Shown one piece after another: positions 1-13,075 of a stretch of DNA of 64,000 nucleotides (its first letter is position 1; every line of letters starts with the position of its first letter). Origin of the DNA: Echiichthys vipera (taxonomy: Eukaryota; Chordata; Actinopteri; Perciformes; Trachinidae). The stretch lies in NCBI GenBank assembly GCA_963691815.1, contig OY829662.1, forward strand, positions 5,302,424 to 5,366,423, in the 5' to 3' direction. The notes under the pieces were generated by a model, which did not search any database, was not told the DNA's origin, and saw only the letters and a program-made list of their open reading frames with translations. Made by a program: the position numbers and the translations under genes.

Positions 1-640
1 AGAAAAGAGGAAAAAGGAGGGGTGCGGGGTAGGTGGGTGATGAGGGATGCAGGAACGGATGCGTGCGGTTTGGAAGAAGCCGCCGCCGACTGTCGTAAAA
101 GAGCAGCAAAGAGGAAGACTGAAAAGGAGAGGAGAGAGGAGAGAAAGAGGATTCAATGCGGTGCGGCGCAATAAAAGAATATGACGGCAATAAAAGTTTA
201 TAGCGTATAAATTTCTGAAGGTTAAGAACTAAACGGCTGTAAAGCAAACACGCCGAAAGAAAGAGAAAGGGGGAGGGAGGGAGACACACAGAGAGAGGAA
301 ATATTAGAGGAAAAGTTTCAAATCCCTGTGCCTGATAATGTGTCTGGTGGAGGTGGAGGTGGAGGTGGAGGTGGAAGACAGTGGGTTTGATAGGCGCTGG
401 AGAAGAGAGCAGTATTAACGCCACGCTCCTTCTAAACTTGAGAGCGGCAGTGGGAAAGGGCCTGGACATGCAGGAGAACTCGGTGTTTAGGTATCGTGAG
501 ATAGTCCTTGATATGGTGCTACTGTTGTGTTTGAGCAGCGTGCACGGGGAGAGTCTCCTTCCTCCTCCTTCTTTTCAGCTTTGGGAGTTTTATGGTTTTG
601 CAGCCGTTTGGCTCTTTTGGGGCATTTTTTTGCAGCCTGG
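1..640. other. Distal 5' flank of hoxb8a (hoxb9a-hoxb8a spacer)
   Basis: I see no gene here. The stretch is purine-rich and holds a GTCGTAAAA word at 92-100 (a posterior-Hox type site), two AATAAA words at 170-175 and 189-194, and five GGTGGA-type units at about 347-375. The AATAAA words could be 3' end signals of an upstream hoxb9a transcript or simply Cdx-like sites; nothing in the window decides this. Confidence 0.4.
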
Positions 641-642
641 TT

Positions 643-686
643 GCGTGTGTGTGTGTGTGTACGTGTGTGTGTCTGTGCGTGTGCGT

Positions 687-778
<92 letters not shown>
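643..778. repeat. (GT)n microsatellite
   Basis: Dinucleotide GT tract of about 135 bases, interrupted by a few GC and TC units near its left end. It generates long Cys-Val and Thr-His open frames on both strands that are not genes. Confidence 0.95.
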
Positions 779-782
<4 letters not shown>

Positions 783-1234
783 TCCCTTTGTCTCGCTCAG
801 ATGCATTCTTAAAGCCGTGGCTGTGTGAAAAAAAAAAAAAACCCACACACAAAAACAACAACACCAAAAAGACAGCCAGACAGTAGACCCCCGTCACACA
901 GGGCGTGCTTTAGCCGACTCCCATGCTTCTTTTCCGGCCTCGGGGGCACGGAGGGGCCGGGCCTGGGCGGCACAGCGGGGGGAAGAGGCAGAGAAATATC
1001 TACGTGATGTTGAACCTTATGTGGGAACATTGTTGTTATTAGCCTACTAATTATTATAATTATTGTTATTATTTTTGTTATTATTATTTTTTAAATATCG
1101 CGCATGTTCTCGCGCATGTTCTCCCCAATATGAACAGGGATTAATTTTCCACAGTGAAACGGAGGATCTGGAGTTAATGGTAGAAGCCGCTTTTACAGTA
1201 TGGTCTGTTTACAGCCTGTAATTTAGCAATCTGT
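779..1234. other. Non-coding spacer
   Basis: No coding signal. It contains an A-run (829-841), a short GC-rich patch near 920-985 and an AT-rich ATT-repeat patch (1036-1095). Confidence 0.5.
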
Positions 1235-1514
<280 letters not shown>

Positions 1515-4275
1515 GTTGCACTCTCCTTACCAGGCTTCACTGATCACACTGTCTTTTTCTCGTTTTTTCTCGTCTTACTCGTTTTCTTTTATTGTTTTGC
1601 AGATTATAATAGCAGAAGCGACGCGCGTGGCTAATTTTCAGAGTCTTCCAAAACGAAACCGAGTAATAACAGTAAAAGTCCCGATATCATCTCAGCCATG
1701 TGTTTGTTTAATCGTGTTTCATTAGTATTTTTGTTTAAAAGCTAACATAAAACACAATGCATAAAAATACAGCAACAATAATAATTGTAACTAATTAATG
1801 AAACGTATATAAACACAGAAAAAAGCACGCAACCAGATCATAAAAGTACTCATAATTTAATTTCATTCATATTTAATTCCATTCATGTGAACAATGGCGA
1901 TCTAACAAATGTACTCAAACCAAAAAACAGTTTATATTCAGATACGGAGTTGTAAAAAATATTGCAGTATTTACACAGAATTAGCGGCACAGACTTATGA
2001 ATTTAACTGTAATTTACAAGGAAAGGCGCTTGAGATCAAAACAAATATATCAAATAACGGTGGACTTCATTTCTTTGTCTTGGACCTTAGTTTTAAATCA
2101 TCAACTTTAAAGTGCAGTTAAAACTTGGCTTTCTATCCCTCGAAGTGAAACATAATTTAATTTATAACCTAGAGCTTTTTAAACATTTTAAAAATACTAT
2201 ATTCTGTTTGTATCATTGCCTTTACATTTCCAGTCAGACAGTTCCATGAGTTAGGTCTGTCCTCATTTCTCCAGATCCCAAATCAACCCTCACATCTGGC
2301 CTCCAATTACAACACGCAGTATTATTTTAAAGCAGCGTATATAAGCTTTATGTGTGAGTTTAATAGAACTATAAAGCCGCATTACAGGCCGACTTCCCCC
2401 CCGTGGCCTTACTGCAAACCACCGCTTGATGGCGATCTTGCTCCACCGCTAAAAGAGGCCTCGCCTGAGGCTCTGCTCGCCTCTACGGAAGCCTCACATG
2501 CATTGCTCCTTTAAGGGAGGTGAAACCGGCCGTATTACTCTTCTTAATGTATTTTAAAGGGGGTCTTTTTTTAAGAAGAAGTGAGGTGATTGGGACACTT
2601 TTTTCACTTTGCTTTGGCACATTCTGAAATTTAAAGCCTTTTCAGATCAGTGTACGGGGCTAAAGAGGAAATGCTGAGGTAGAACATAATAAGCCATAGG
2701 CGTGCAGGATGTGTATGGTCTTCCAGGATATGCTTATTTTTCCTGGTGCAAAAAAAAAAAAAAATCACACCAAGGACGCTCGCACCTTACACATTTTCTG
2801 TCTGTGCTCATGTTTATATGTGGGGAAGGAGTCCTTGTGTAGATTCATGGTTGTCAGAAAGCTTTCTCCTCAGATAAATGTGAGGAATATCCACAGGCAG
2901 CGGGTATAGGACACACAGAGGTCTTTATGCACACAGCTCGCTGATGCTTCAATTAGTGCGCATTTGACGCAGAGGACGTGACGCATAGAGACGAGAGGGG
3001 TGAAAAATCCCGTTTCTGATGGTTCTTGCGGTGAGTGGCGCGGTTATTTACGCCGCCTCTGACGTTTGTTTAGGCCGCTTGTGTGCGTGTATTATGCAGG
3101 ACTGACCCAATTAGAGGCTTTCTGGCTCTGACAGCAGGGGTGAGACAGTTCTCCAGGCGCTAGAAGTCGGTTAGAAAATGTGACTTTTCTTTTTTTCTTT
3201 CTTTTGCACACCACATTCACATCTCACCATGCAGACAACAGATCTCAGAGACACTTTATTGGAAGTGTAAAACATGGCGCAGTGAAGTTTCAATAAGATC
3301 ATATTCTGGGCAATAAATTGGAAAGATACTGCGGCAATTACTGCTGGGGAAGTCGAAGCGTACAATCAGCTGATTTACCACAACACAGTCTGTAATTCAG
3401 GCGGGTGCTGGCAACATTTGGGCCTCTTGTGTCAGCGTTGGGTAATCTAAATAAATTAAATTCGGGTAATGACATTTTTATTTGGCTGATGCGAGCGCGC
3501 CATGGACACGGAATCAGCCCATGGTGGAAACAAATTGATAGCTCCGAAACCAAATAATCAAAAGAGGACATTCTGATTTAGGCTGCTGTACCTGCAGGAA
3601 TCACCATCACCGATCCCTCATATCTCATTGATTGGCAACTTTCGGGCCTGCTGTGGACACAGACTCACGGAAATGAAGTCTTTATCAATAGAAATAACTC
3701 CACAATTTTGGTCCAATCGCTGCACTTCAGGCCATGTTACTTCTTTTTTTTACGAGCGCCGGCTGTTCTACAAGGCCGAGCTTAACCTTTCCACAACTTA
3801 TCCCTCGTTAGAAAAAAAAAAAACTCCTTGCACTTCAGCTTACACTCCAACAGGAGGGATCACAGCCGTATGGAAAACACTTCGAAAATGACAATTAAAT
3901 ACCCGGCTGGGATGAGGTGTTTACGGCCTCCGGTCGCGCAAAGGGCGCGTCGTAAAATCCTCCTTTTTGTTTCTCTCTTACAAGGACGTAAACAAGCAAA
4001 CACTGCCCCTCCGCTTTATGGGGCTTTATAGTTTGTTAAAGCGTTTACAGCCACTTTCTCGTAGCCTATTACCCTCCCCAGTCCTCCTTACATGTTTATG
4101 GCGATCATATTTATAAAAGTATACGATGATCAGAAAGCGTGCGTCTGTGTTCTGACCAGCAGCAGTCCGATTGGAATGGAGAGCAGGGGAAGCTCTGACA
4201 ACTGGGTTTAAAACCTCAATTACATTTATAGGCTGGTACTTGTTAAAACCAATACCAATTAGGAAGCACTACCCC

Positions 4276-4281
<6 letters not shown>
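1515..4281. other. Non-coding spacer upstream of hoxb8a
   Basis: No gene supported. Mostly unique, AT-rich sequence with short GC-rich islands, for example 2395-2530, which could be conserved elements but cannot be judged without alignment. Cdx-type TTTATGG words sit at 4015-4021 and 4095-4101, and GTCGTAAAA at 3949-3957, all within 2 kb of the hoxb8a start, which suits a Cdx-responsive Hox8 flank. Several short open frames have no recognisable domains. Confidence 0.4.
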
Positions 4282-4318
<37 letters not shown>

Positions 4319-4603
4319 CTCAGTCTGTGTTAGCCTCTCTCGCAGGCTCCCTGACATTTGCGGGCCTCATTCACTTCGCTCCCGTGCAGCCACGCGCTCC
4401 CCCTTTTTAAGGATTCAGAGAGAGAAATGAGAAAGTGCAATTAATGAGAGAGATGCTCTCAACGATGCGATGAAATGCACACCCCGCCCCGCCGTACACC
4501 CCAGCAGCATCACCGCCCAACCTCAATCTCAGCTTCAAAGTAAAAAAAAAAGAAAAAAAACATCCATCTTTGCTTCTCTTGGTTGGCTGGTTGGGCTTGG
4601 AGT

Positions 4604-4650
<47 letters not shown>

Positions 4651-4773
4651 AGTCTGTATGTGCGTGAGTCTGTGTGTGTGTACTTGATCAGATGCAAAGC
4701 GGCAGAATTCTCATTAACACCCTCCCTCCCCATAACCCCCCCCCGACATACACACACACACACACACACACAA
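4282..4773. repeat. (CT)n, (GT)n and (CA)n tracts
   Basis: Short CT tract at about 4280-4311, GT tract at 4605-4650 and CA tract at 4749-4772, separated by unique non-coding sequence. Confidence 0.9.
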
Positions 4774-5035
4774 ACACGCACATAATCCTACTTTCTTGAT
4801 GATGCACCCACCCTCCTCCTCCTCATCTTCTTCTTATCCTCCTTTATTCACTCTCTCACTTCTTTTGCATTATCACAGGCGCGCGGAGCTCCTCGAGCCG
4901 ACGCCAGGAGACGATCATCAAGTCTAACAGGCGCGTGCGCGTACAGAGGCAAAAAAAAGGGGAAAAAAGTGTAATATACCATGTGTGTGTGCGTGCGCGC
5001 GCGTCCGTGCACGTTTTGGTGTGTGCGTGGAAAAG

Positions 5036-5075
5036 CCAATGGGATGAAGAGCTGATAATAGATGCAAATTATCCC
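5036..5075 (+). promoter_or_regulatory. CCAAT plus octamer element upstream of hoxb8a
   Basis: CCAAT at 5036-5040 is followed 21 bases later by a perfect octamer ATGCAAAT (5062-5069), a POU-factor site. The block is unique sequence lodged between microsatellites about 720 bases before the hoxb8a start codon, so it is likely retained for function. Its role as hoxb8a promoter sequence is inferred from position. Confidence 0.45.
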
Positions 5076-5082
5076 TGAAACC

Positions 5083-5083
<1 letters not shown>

Positions 5084-5136
<53 letters not shown>

Positions 5137-5188
5137 GGGGCCAGGAGGAGAGAGAGAAAGAGAGGGAGAGAGTGCGCGCGACAGAGGG

Positions 5189-5271
<83 letters not shown>
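5084..5271. repeat. (CA)n then (GA)n microsatellites
   Basis: CA tract 5084-5135 and GA tract 5191-5271, joined by purine-rich sequence. They lie 500-700 bases before the hoxb8a ATG, so they fall in its promoter or distal 5' leader. Confidence 0.95.
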
Positions 5272-5274
<3 letters not shown>

Positions 5275-5787
5275 TATGAAACAACTCATTTGCAGAGGAG
5301 TAAATCACGGAATACCCGTTTGAGAGCGCGACAGGGCTCCCGCTTACAGCTAACACCGGAATTGTGATGCGCACGAGCCCTTCCTCCTCTACTTCTCCCT
5401 CTTCTTCTCCTTCTTCTTCTTTTTCTCCTTCTTCGCTGGAGATTTTATGGAATCGGTGTGATTGTTGTTATTGTTGTCGCGGTGGTTGTGGCTGTTACTG
5501 CTCTGGCTGGCTGCCGTTACCGTTACTCACACCGCTCGTCTGTTGTGGCCGTGAAGGGAAACACCACAACAACGGTCACCAGAACCGGCGGCAGACCTGC
5601 CTCACTCTCTCTCTCTCCCTCCCCTCCGTCTCTCTCTCTGTGTCGGCGTTTCTCTGCTTCAAACCGCACGACAGAAGCAGAAAAAAACGGAGAAACAATT
5701 GAAAGCCGCGGGTCTCTTCCTTCAGTCCCGCTCTGACTCTGACGAGCCGAACACAAACTGAAACAATAGTAAACATCAACACAAAAG

Positions 5788-6220
5788 ATGAGTTCATATT
5801 TCGTCAACTCGCTCTTTTCCAAATATAAAAGCGGGGACTCGTTACGCCCGAACTACTACGAGTGTGGTTTCGCGCAGGACCTGGCCGGCAGCCGGCCCAC
5901 CGTGGTGTACGGCCCGGGCTCCGGCGCCACCTTCCAGCACGCTCCGCAGATCCAGGACTTCTACCACCACAGCGCCTCCACGCTGCCCAGCAACCCGTAC
6001 CAGCAGAGCCCCTGCGCGGTCACATGCCACGGCGAGCCGGGCAACTTCTACGGATACGACGCCCTTCAGCGGCAGACGCTTTTCGGGGCCCAGGACGCGG
6101 ATCTGGTCCAGTACAGCGACTGTAAACTAGGAAGCGCGCCGGGTCTCAGCGGCGAGGACGCGGAAGGGACCGAGCAGAGCCCCTCACCGACGCAGCTGTT
6201 CCCCTGGATGAGGCCGCAAG
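5788..6220 (+). CDS. hoxb8a: Hoxb8a homeodomain protein, exon 1
   Basis: First coding exon of hoxb8a, a nuclear homeodomain transcription factor of paralog group 8 acting in posterior hindbrain, spinal cord and trunk mesoderm. It encodes residues 1-144 plus one base of codon 145. The start is fixed by the Hox8 N-terminus MSSYFVNSLFSKYKSGDSLR. The mid-region NFYGYDALQRQTLFGAQDAD is HOXB8-specific and separates it from HOXC8. The Pbx-contacting hexapeptide FPWMRP lies at residues 138-143. The exon ends in codon phase 1 at a GTGAGG donor (6221). Joined to 12097-12530 the protein is 288 aa, longer than the roughly 243-aa mammalian protein because of a tail expansion described under exon 2. The preceding leader from about 5300 is unbroken by other genes. 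No lesions are seen in exon 1. Confidence 0.97.
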
Positions 6221-6889
6221 GTGAGGAAATGGATAAACTGGCTACAGAGGTTGCTTTTTCTTTTTCATATATTTTGTCTTGTTCAAAGCTTATCGTGGCG
6301 AATCTTCTTTCCCCGAAAAGGTGAGTGTCCATGTTAGGAGCAGAGCTGCTGCTCCTCCAGGAGGGGAAGACACAACATACTGTATAGACTACAGGGTGCA
6401 GGAAGCAGTGACGGAAAAGTTGGAAAAGTGATTTTAAAAGCAGCAATTTAAGCAGGGTAATTTAACTTCCTGCGTTCAAAGTAGGTTTATGGTTTTATTG
6501 GCAGCACCAAAACTTGTGAATGACTTTAGGGCTTAATTGCCCCGGCCATATACTGAGCGAATGGACGTGACGAGCCGTAATAGAAGCTCACAGAGAGAGA
6601 GCGAGATAAAGGAAAGCAGTCAAAATAGAGGAGATGTGGCAGGGAGGGTGGAACTCTTAGTGAGAAACCCCCTCCGACAACTGAGAAACCCCTGCTCAGA
6701 GCAGATGGGAAAGAGTTGTTGGGTGTAGCTGTCTCCAGCAGCACAGACTCATTTTAAACATGCAGCTCTGACCCGCGTTAAACTTTTACTGCCGTTGTTT
6801 CTGTTTTTTTGCTTTTTTTGCTTTTACGACTTGCCTGTGGTCTCCGGGATTATTTGGCTACACGGTGGCCACTTCCCCACAGGGTTAGA

Positions 6890-6920
6890 AAGAGAGAGAG
6901 AGAGGGGGGGGGGGGGGGGG
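6890..6920. repeat. (GA)n plus 17-base poly-G
   Basis: A GA tract runs straight into 17 consecutive G (6904-6920) in the hoxb8a intron. Confidence 0.9.
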
Positions 6921-7094
6921 TATCATGTGTGTACGTATGGCTATGGAGGATACAGGGAAAATGGAGAATAGCACCTTCACAGCGCGTGTGATCCCTAAAG
7001 TCGCAGGCCCGTGTGATCCGCTGACTCAAATATCAGCATCACACCACATGTATTGTCCGTGTGATTCAAATTTAAGATGGCTTGCTTTTGTGTC

Positions 7095-7095
<1 letters not shown>

Positions 7096-7143
<48 letters not shown>

Positions 7144-7257
7144 TGTGTGTGTCTGTGTGTGTATGTGTGTGTGTGTCTGTGTCTGTGTGTGTAGGTGGGT
7201 GTGTGTGTGTCTTTCTGTGTGTGTGTGTGTCTGTGTGTGTGTTTGTGTGTGTGTGTG
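7096..7257. repeat. (GT)n microsatellite, interrupted
   Basis: About 160 bases of GT with TC and TA interruptions, inside the hoxb8a intron. Confidence 0.95.
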
Positions 7258-7591
7258 AACACGTATTGGTCTTTGTGTGTTTGCACAGCAGAATGTGAAT
7301 ATGGATCAGGCCCGATTGGATCAACACAATCAGATTATAAATCTTAAAGGGATGCGATTAAAAAAAAAATGCATTACAGGGAAGCCGAGGCTATAATTGA
7401 TGGCTTAAACCAACACCACAATAAGACTGATTATGCAAGAAGGCATTTTTGTGTTCGAGAGACTTAGACTTAAAGGGAGGGAGAGAGAGAGAGAGAGAGA
7501 GCAGTGAATGGATTGACATGTATAGTAGCCTATTTTGTTTGAGCCCATATTTCTTGTGCTGTGCTGTTGTGTGTGCGCGCGTACGTGTGTA

Positions 7592-7635
7592 TGAGAGAGA
7601 GAGCGAGAGAGAGAGAGAGAGGGAGAGAGAGAGAG

Positions 7636-7695
<60 letters not shown>

Positions 7696-7704
7696 TGAGA
7701 GAGT
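7592..7704. repeat. (GA)n microsatellite
   Basis: About 110 bases of GA with single-base interruptions, in the hoxb8a intron. Confidence 0.95.
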
Positions 7705-9523
7705 TTATTGCTTATGTTCTCGGTTGTATTTTTTATACTGGGACAGCAAAAGGGTTATAGCCTGTACAGGACTTTTGTGGCTTCATGATTATGATCATAA
7801 AATAGAAAAATAATAAATAAAAACACAACAACAACAACACAGCCCTGCTTTCTCTTCGCCTCTTCGTCCATAAAGGACTTACACCTGCAGATAACAGTAA
7901 TATTAATAATAGCTAATTAACATTTACGCACGTACTATGAACCAGCCCCCCCTCACTGCCTCCCAGCAGTGTGTGCGTGTTGCTCCTCGTGTATCTGCAT
8001 TGAAGCTTTCCTGTTTGTGCGGCCTTGTAAATTGTCATAATTTACACCTTTAAAGCCACTTTTTTTATATTTCCCCAACACTTGTGTTCCCCCCTGCTCC
8101 CCCGTGTGCGTATAAGGGCTTTCCAAATCACTCCCAGCTTTAGATACTAGCGGCCACACTGCAGGCACGGAGGCTGCAAACGACTTCTTAAGGGGTTTAG
8201 CCGTTCTATCCCAAAGATGACAGTGATTAGTCCAATGATTAATAGTTTTTTTCAAACAGTATACTTGCCCTTAACGGCTTGCCCGTCCGGCCGCAGGCAT
8301 CTCTGATCATCCAGGGGCCGAAAAGTCAAAACAGGAAACCAGGCGTGTCAAACTGTTCAGGTCTAAGCCGCTGAAGTCCGACAATGCTGTGTACGCACGC
8401 GGTTACAGCCCGTGCACGGTTGGATGGGATATTATCGTTGCTCAGCGTGAGGATTTATTAGTTTTAATAGCAGGGAAAAGGCGGACGGTCTTTTGTGGGT
8501 GAAACGGGAGGATGGAGCGCAGCGGCGGAGGTGGTTATCCTCCCCGCTTACCTCGGAAATCCCCCTTTAACGAGGGGTACATTTCATAATTTGTACTATA
8601 AAGAGGGGGATCGCCTCCTCCACACGTTTTATGTTATAACCAAGCACCAACGGAGGCTCCTGCTCTCCGAATATGCCTTGAGATACTCCAGAGCCCCCAA
8701 GCTGGAGGTTTAATATCCGAGTTTAAACTCGTGAATATGAGCCGTTTTACGACTGCTACCGCTGTGGTTGGAAATCTTGATCAATCATTTTCTTTGTATG
8801 ACTTTAGAAATAAAAAGAGAATAAAATCTGATTAGGCAGAAGAATGAATACAATGCTATCAATGTCCTTTGCCTCGGCTCTCCTTGGCATCTGTTGTCGA
8901 GTGGAAACCTCGTTTCTCCTTCCTCCAAAATGTCAACTGCCAACTGTCATGTATTTGTTTAGGGCGTATCTAATTGGCTCAGTAAAGGTTTCATATATAA
9001 TATAACAGGTCTTAAAAATATGTCACTACCTCAGGGCTATCGGCCGTCGAGGACCTTCAGTTGACGTTAAAACATAAAATACCAAATAAATGATACACAT
9101 TTTTAGGATTTATTCCTCCAGATCTCTGTATGAAATGGATGGCGTGTCGTCATGACGCAGACAGGGTTGGGGGTTAAATTCCCCATGTATGTAGCACCGA
9201 CAGAACCCCTCCGGATCAAAGCGCCCGTGCTGTCATTATGTCCAGGAAAGTGTTTCACATTTCCCTTAATTCATGGCTGGTGACAGTGAATGTGGCGCCC
9301 ACTTCCCTTCAGTCCCTATAGCACGAAATCACGGCGCCAGCCTTGTGACAGATAACACACACAAGACATTTACATCACTTACAACTTCGTGCATTTCCAT
9401 AAAGACTCCCTTGTCTGTTTCTGGTGGCCGTTTTACCATGAGAAGCAGCTCTCGGCCCAAAGACGGACACTATGTGTGAAATCCACTGAGACCGGGAGTC
9501 ACAGCACTTTCTGAAAAGTAGTA

Positions 9524-9534
9524 AACATCATGCT

Positions 9535-9612
<78 letters not shown>

Positions 9613-9635
9613 GGTCCAAAGTCCAGCATGATGTT
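9524..9635. repeat. Inverted repeat enclosing (CA)n(TA)n
   Basis: Perfect 15-base arms, AACATCATGCTGGAC at 9524-9538 and its reverse complement at 9621-9635, enclose an alternating CA then TA tract (9539-9612) and the short link GGTCCAAA. The arms can form a hairpin with a loop of about 82 bases. It may be a small fold-back element captured around a microsatellite. Confidence 0.85.
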
Positions 9636-9800
9636 CTATGTAATGGATATTGGAGACATGTTTCAGCCGGTCTACCTGCAGGCTTTATGTAATGGGCTCA
9701 CTGCAGATAGACTGACTTCTAGCAGTAACGTTAAATGCGCTTCCATTCAAGTCATTACCCTCTCCCTTAATTTAATCCAGAAACTTTACTGTCCTGGAAG

Positions 9801-9801
<1 letters not shown>

Positions 9802-9875
<74 letters not shown>

Positions 9876-9894
9876 TGTGTGTATGGGGGGGGGG
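9802..9894. repeat. (GT)n microsatellite ending in G10
   Basis: GT tract 9802-9882 followed by TATG and ten G (9885-9894), in the hoxb8a intron. Confidence 0.95.
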
Positions 9895-10193
9895 ATCTGC
9901 TCAGACCACATAGCTGCCGAGAAAGTGTCCCTCTCTAAATACTTTTCATTTCTTATACCAGACGTGTCTGAATTCTGCCTATTCTCTGTAGGCCGTTCAT
10001 CTCAGGGTTATGAACACTGATGCTAAACTTGCCAATAGTGCAAAAACTGAATTTCCCTTCAGATCAGTCTTTTATAAGCAGCATCTTTATGATCACGGCG
10101 TATACAGTATGTTGTCCGTGGCGCAGAGCTCCTTTTTATGGTTAAATAATCAAAGAGGATGACAAACAGTTTTATGGAAATATAATCACCTGG

Positions 10194-10274
10194 CGTGTGT
10201 GTGTGTTTGCGTGTGTGTGTGCGCGTGTGTGTGTGTGTGCGTGCGTGCGTTTGTGTGTGTGTGTGTGTGTGTGT
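10194..10274. repeat. (GT)n microsatellite, interrupted
   Basis: About 80 bases of GT with GC interruptions, in the hoxb8a intron. Confidence 0.9.
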
Positions 10275-10934
10275 AAACTGCCGGGAGTTTTATGGCTTTC
10301 TTTATTCTGAAATAACAGTTTATTAGTGAAGAAGTGTCAATTTCAAACATGAAAGCAAGTATCACGTGAAGCATGGACATTTTTTAAAATCATCATTTAT
10401 TCATAAATGTACTGGGAAATGTACAGTTATAGAAATGGCGGAATAAATATGTAGGAAGTATTTTAAAATAAAAAAAGTTCATTAGATGTAGCTGACTACG
10501 GCAAAGGTTCTTTTCTCCCAGCATTTGCGGAAAACACCACTATTGTGCGTTGGTGTATTTAATATTTCGGGTTCTCTCCCTGAAAACAGAAACCAAAAGC
10601 CGCAGAGTCAATGATTACCTGTCGGTTTGGAAACAATATGTCTCTATCCTCACTTTGCATTGTTGCACCACGTCTAATTAAAAGTCTTTGGTCGTCATTA
10701 GAGGCGCGTGCTTTAGTCTCCATTCTGATCTTTGCGCGCGGGATCATTTTTCCCTTTTAAAAGTGTTTACAATGTATTTATAGCATCAAATATTCATGTG
10801 CAGTTCTGTAAGTGCTCAGTGCATTTGTCTGTGTTGTATTTATGTTAATGAGTGCCGTTAGCCGGTGTGTTGTGGAGGAGTTCCTGATGGATTGACAGAG
10901 TTTGTGTTTCTGTTCTTGGACATAGACAGTGTTG

Positions 10935-11169
<235 letters not shown>

Positions 11170-12096
11170 CCCTGAGCATTGAAGTCACATAAGAATCTCA
11201 TCGTTTTACTACATGTAGTGAAGTTGAAGCATCTCTCATACATGCATCGACCTCTAACGGTGTAATAGGGAAACGTTGACCATGTAAACTTCATGTGAAT
11301 GATTTGCCTTTCTATCCGGCGACAAAAGTATTTCTTCTTTCTAAATCCAACGCCCAAATTTAACCGTTTTTTGCAGTTTTACATTTCCAGATTGTCTGAC
11401 TTTAATCCATCAGTTCATTTGTTGTCACTCAGACGATTCATTTGTTATCAATGAATTGTTTATAAATATCACACAAGCCAAAGAATAGTTTCAGATTCTT
11501 AAATGTGAGGATTTGAATTAGTTTTACATATCTTCTCTGTGTGTCTCTGGGTTGTAAAGAGACTTCACTTTTGGTTTGTTAGGGGTAGTGTTTTGTTTTT
11601 ACAATAATACGTTATAATTAAAAAAAAAGGGGGAATGTTGATTTTGTTTCCCTCATATTGTCAACACTGGATGTTTCAATAATAAAACTGAATAGCCTTG
11701 TTGATCACGCAGCCTTAGATACCTGTTTTTCTGCTTACAATAATGCACATTTTGGAATATATTTATACTATGAATTATTTTACATCCTGCACAAAACTGC
11801 ACAGCATTCCCAGATCTAATGCACAGCTTTAGTCACAGTATTTGATATTTGATTAGACATCTTTCACATTTTTTGGTAGTTTTTCTATTCTAAATGTATG
11901 TTGCTCTATTTGCTTTTATTTGCTCTTAATATGTTTATTGTATGCACCGGACATCAGGGATAAATCATGTGTTTATATGTAAGAGGTTAATATGAAGGGT
12001 GATGCTAAGCCACCAGGTCGTATTTTTGCCTCTAATAATTTCCCCCTCACTCTTCCGTGTCTCCCATCTCCTCACCCCCCACCTTCCCCCCTGTAG

Positions 12097-12530
12097 CTGC
12101 TGGCAGGAGGCGAGGCCGGCAGACCTATAGCCGGTACCAGACCCTGGAGCTGGAGAAGGAGTTCCTGTTCAACCCCTACCTGACTCGGAAACGCCGCATC
12201 GAGGTGTCGCACGCGCTGGCGCTGACGGAGCGGCAGGTGAAGATCTGGTTCCAGAACCGGAGGATGAAGTGGAAGAAGGAGAACAACAAGGACAAGTTCC
12301 CCAGCAGCAAGAGCGAACAGGAGGCGGTGGAGAGGGAGAGGAGGGAGAAGGAGCTGCGGGATGGCAGCGGCAGCGGAGAAGGTGGCGGTGGAGGCGGTGA
12401 AGGAGGAGGAGGAGGAGGAGGGGGAGGAGGAGGCTCGGTGTCGGTGGTGGCAGTGGCAGTGGCGGGCACGGCGGGGTCACAGGCCACAGTGAATGAGGAT
12501 TGCTGCGAGAAAGCCCACAAGGCAATGTAG
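12097..12530 (+). CDS. hoxb8a: Hoxb8a exon 2: homeodomain and glycine-rich tail
   Basis: Completes hoxb8a. The acceptor follows a C/T-rich tract ending CTGTAG at 12096. Residues 145-147 (AAG) lead into the homeodomain (148-207), with recognition helix KIWFQNRRMKWKK. The residues FLFNPYLTRKRRIEVSHAL are specific to group 8. After it comes the conserved NNKDKFPSSKSEQE (208-220), then an acidic/basic stretch, a glycine tract (240-257, broken by one Glu), a Val/Ala stretch (258-267), and a Cys/Lys end NEDCCEKAHKAM. The glycine tract comes from a GGA/GGC repeat at about 12382-12432. As I recall, teleost Hoxb8a ends in a similar EDC-type motif, so the glycine and Val/Ala block looks like an insertion ahead of an ancestral tail. 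The stop is TAG at 12528-12530. Confidence 0.97.
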
Positions 12531-13075
12531 GTGGGAGAGCGGTGAATATAGGGCGAGGAGGGTGTAGGTGTTGGACAGGAATGGGTGAGGGTGGATGTTT
12601 TTGTCTTAACTGAGGCCATTGGACTGCTCCGCTGTCTCCACAATCCAATTGATGGAAAAAGGAACTTGAGTCTCCAGAAACGGACGGACTGCAGGGGCCT
12701 CGCGCCTCATGTCTGCTGACTGAATGAAAAAAAGAAAGAACTTTAAAAAAAAAAAAATACATCGATGAGGGCGGGGTGGATCCATCCGAGTCAAACAAAC
12801 ATAGTCTACTCTAGTGTTTAAAAACAAACAAAAAAAAAATGATAGCTTCCTTTCTTTGTGGAACAATTATCGTGGAAACATTTCTATATTGTTAGAAGTT
12901 TATCATTAACAATTTTATCTTTGGCAGCTGTATAGTTTTTAAGTTAAAAAATGATGGTGCACTTTTTACTGTACTTCTCACTTCTATGTTGTTGTTGTTG
13001 TTATTATGGCAATGATTGATTGACTGATTGATGATGATGATGATGATGATGATGACGTAGCAATTAATGAAATTT

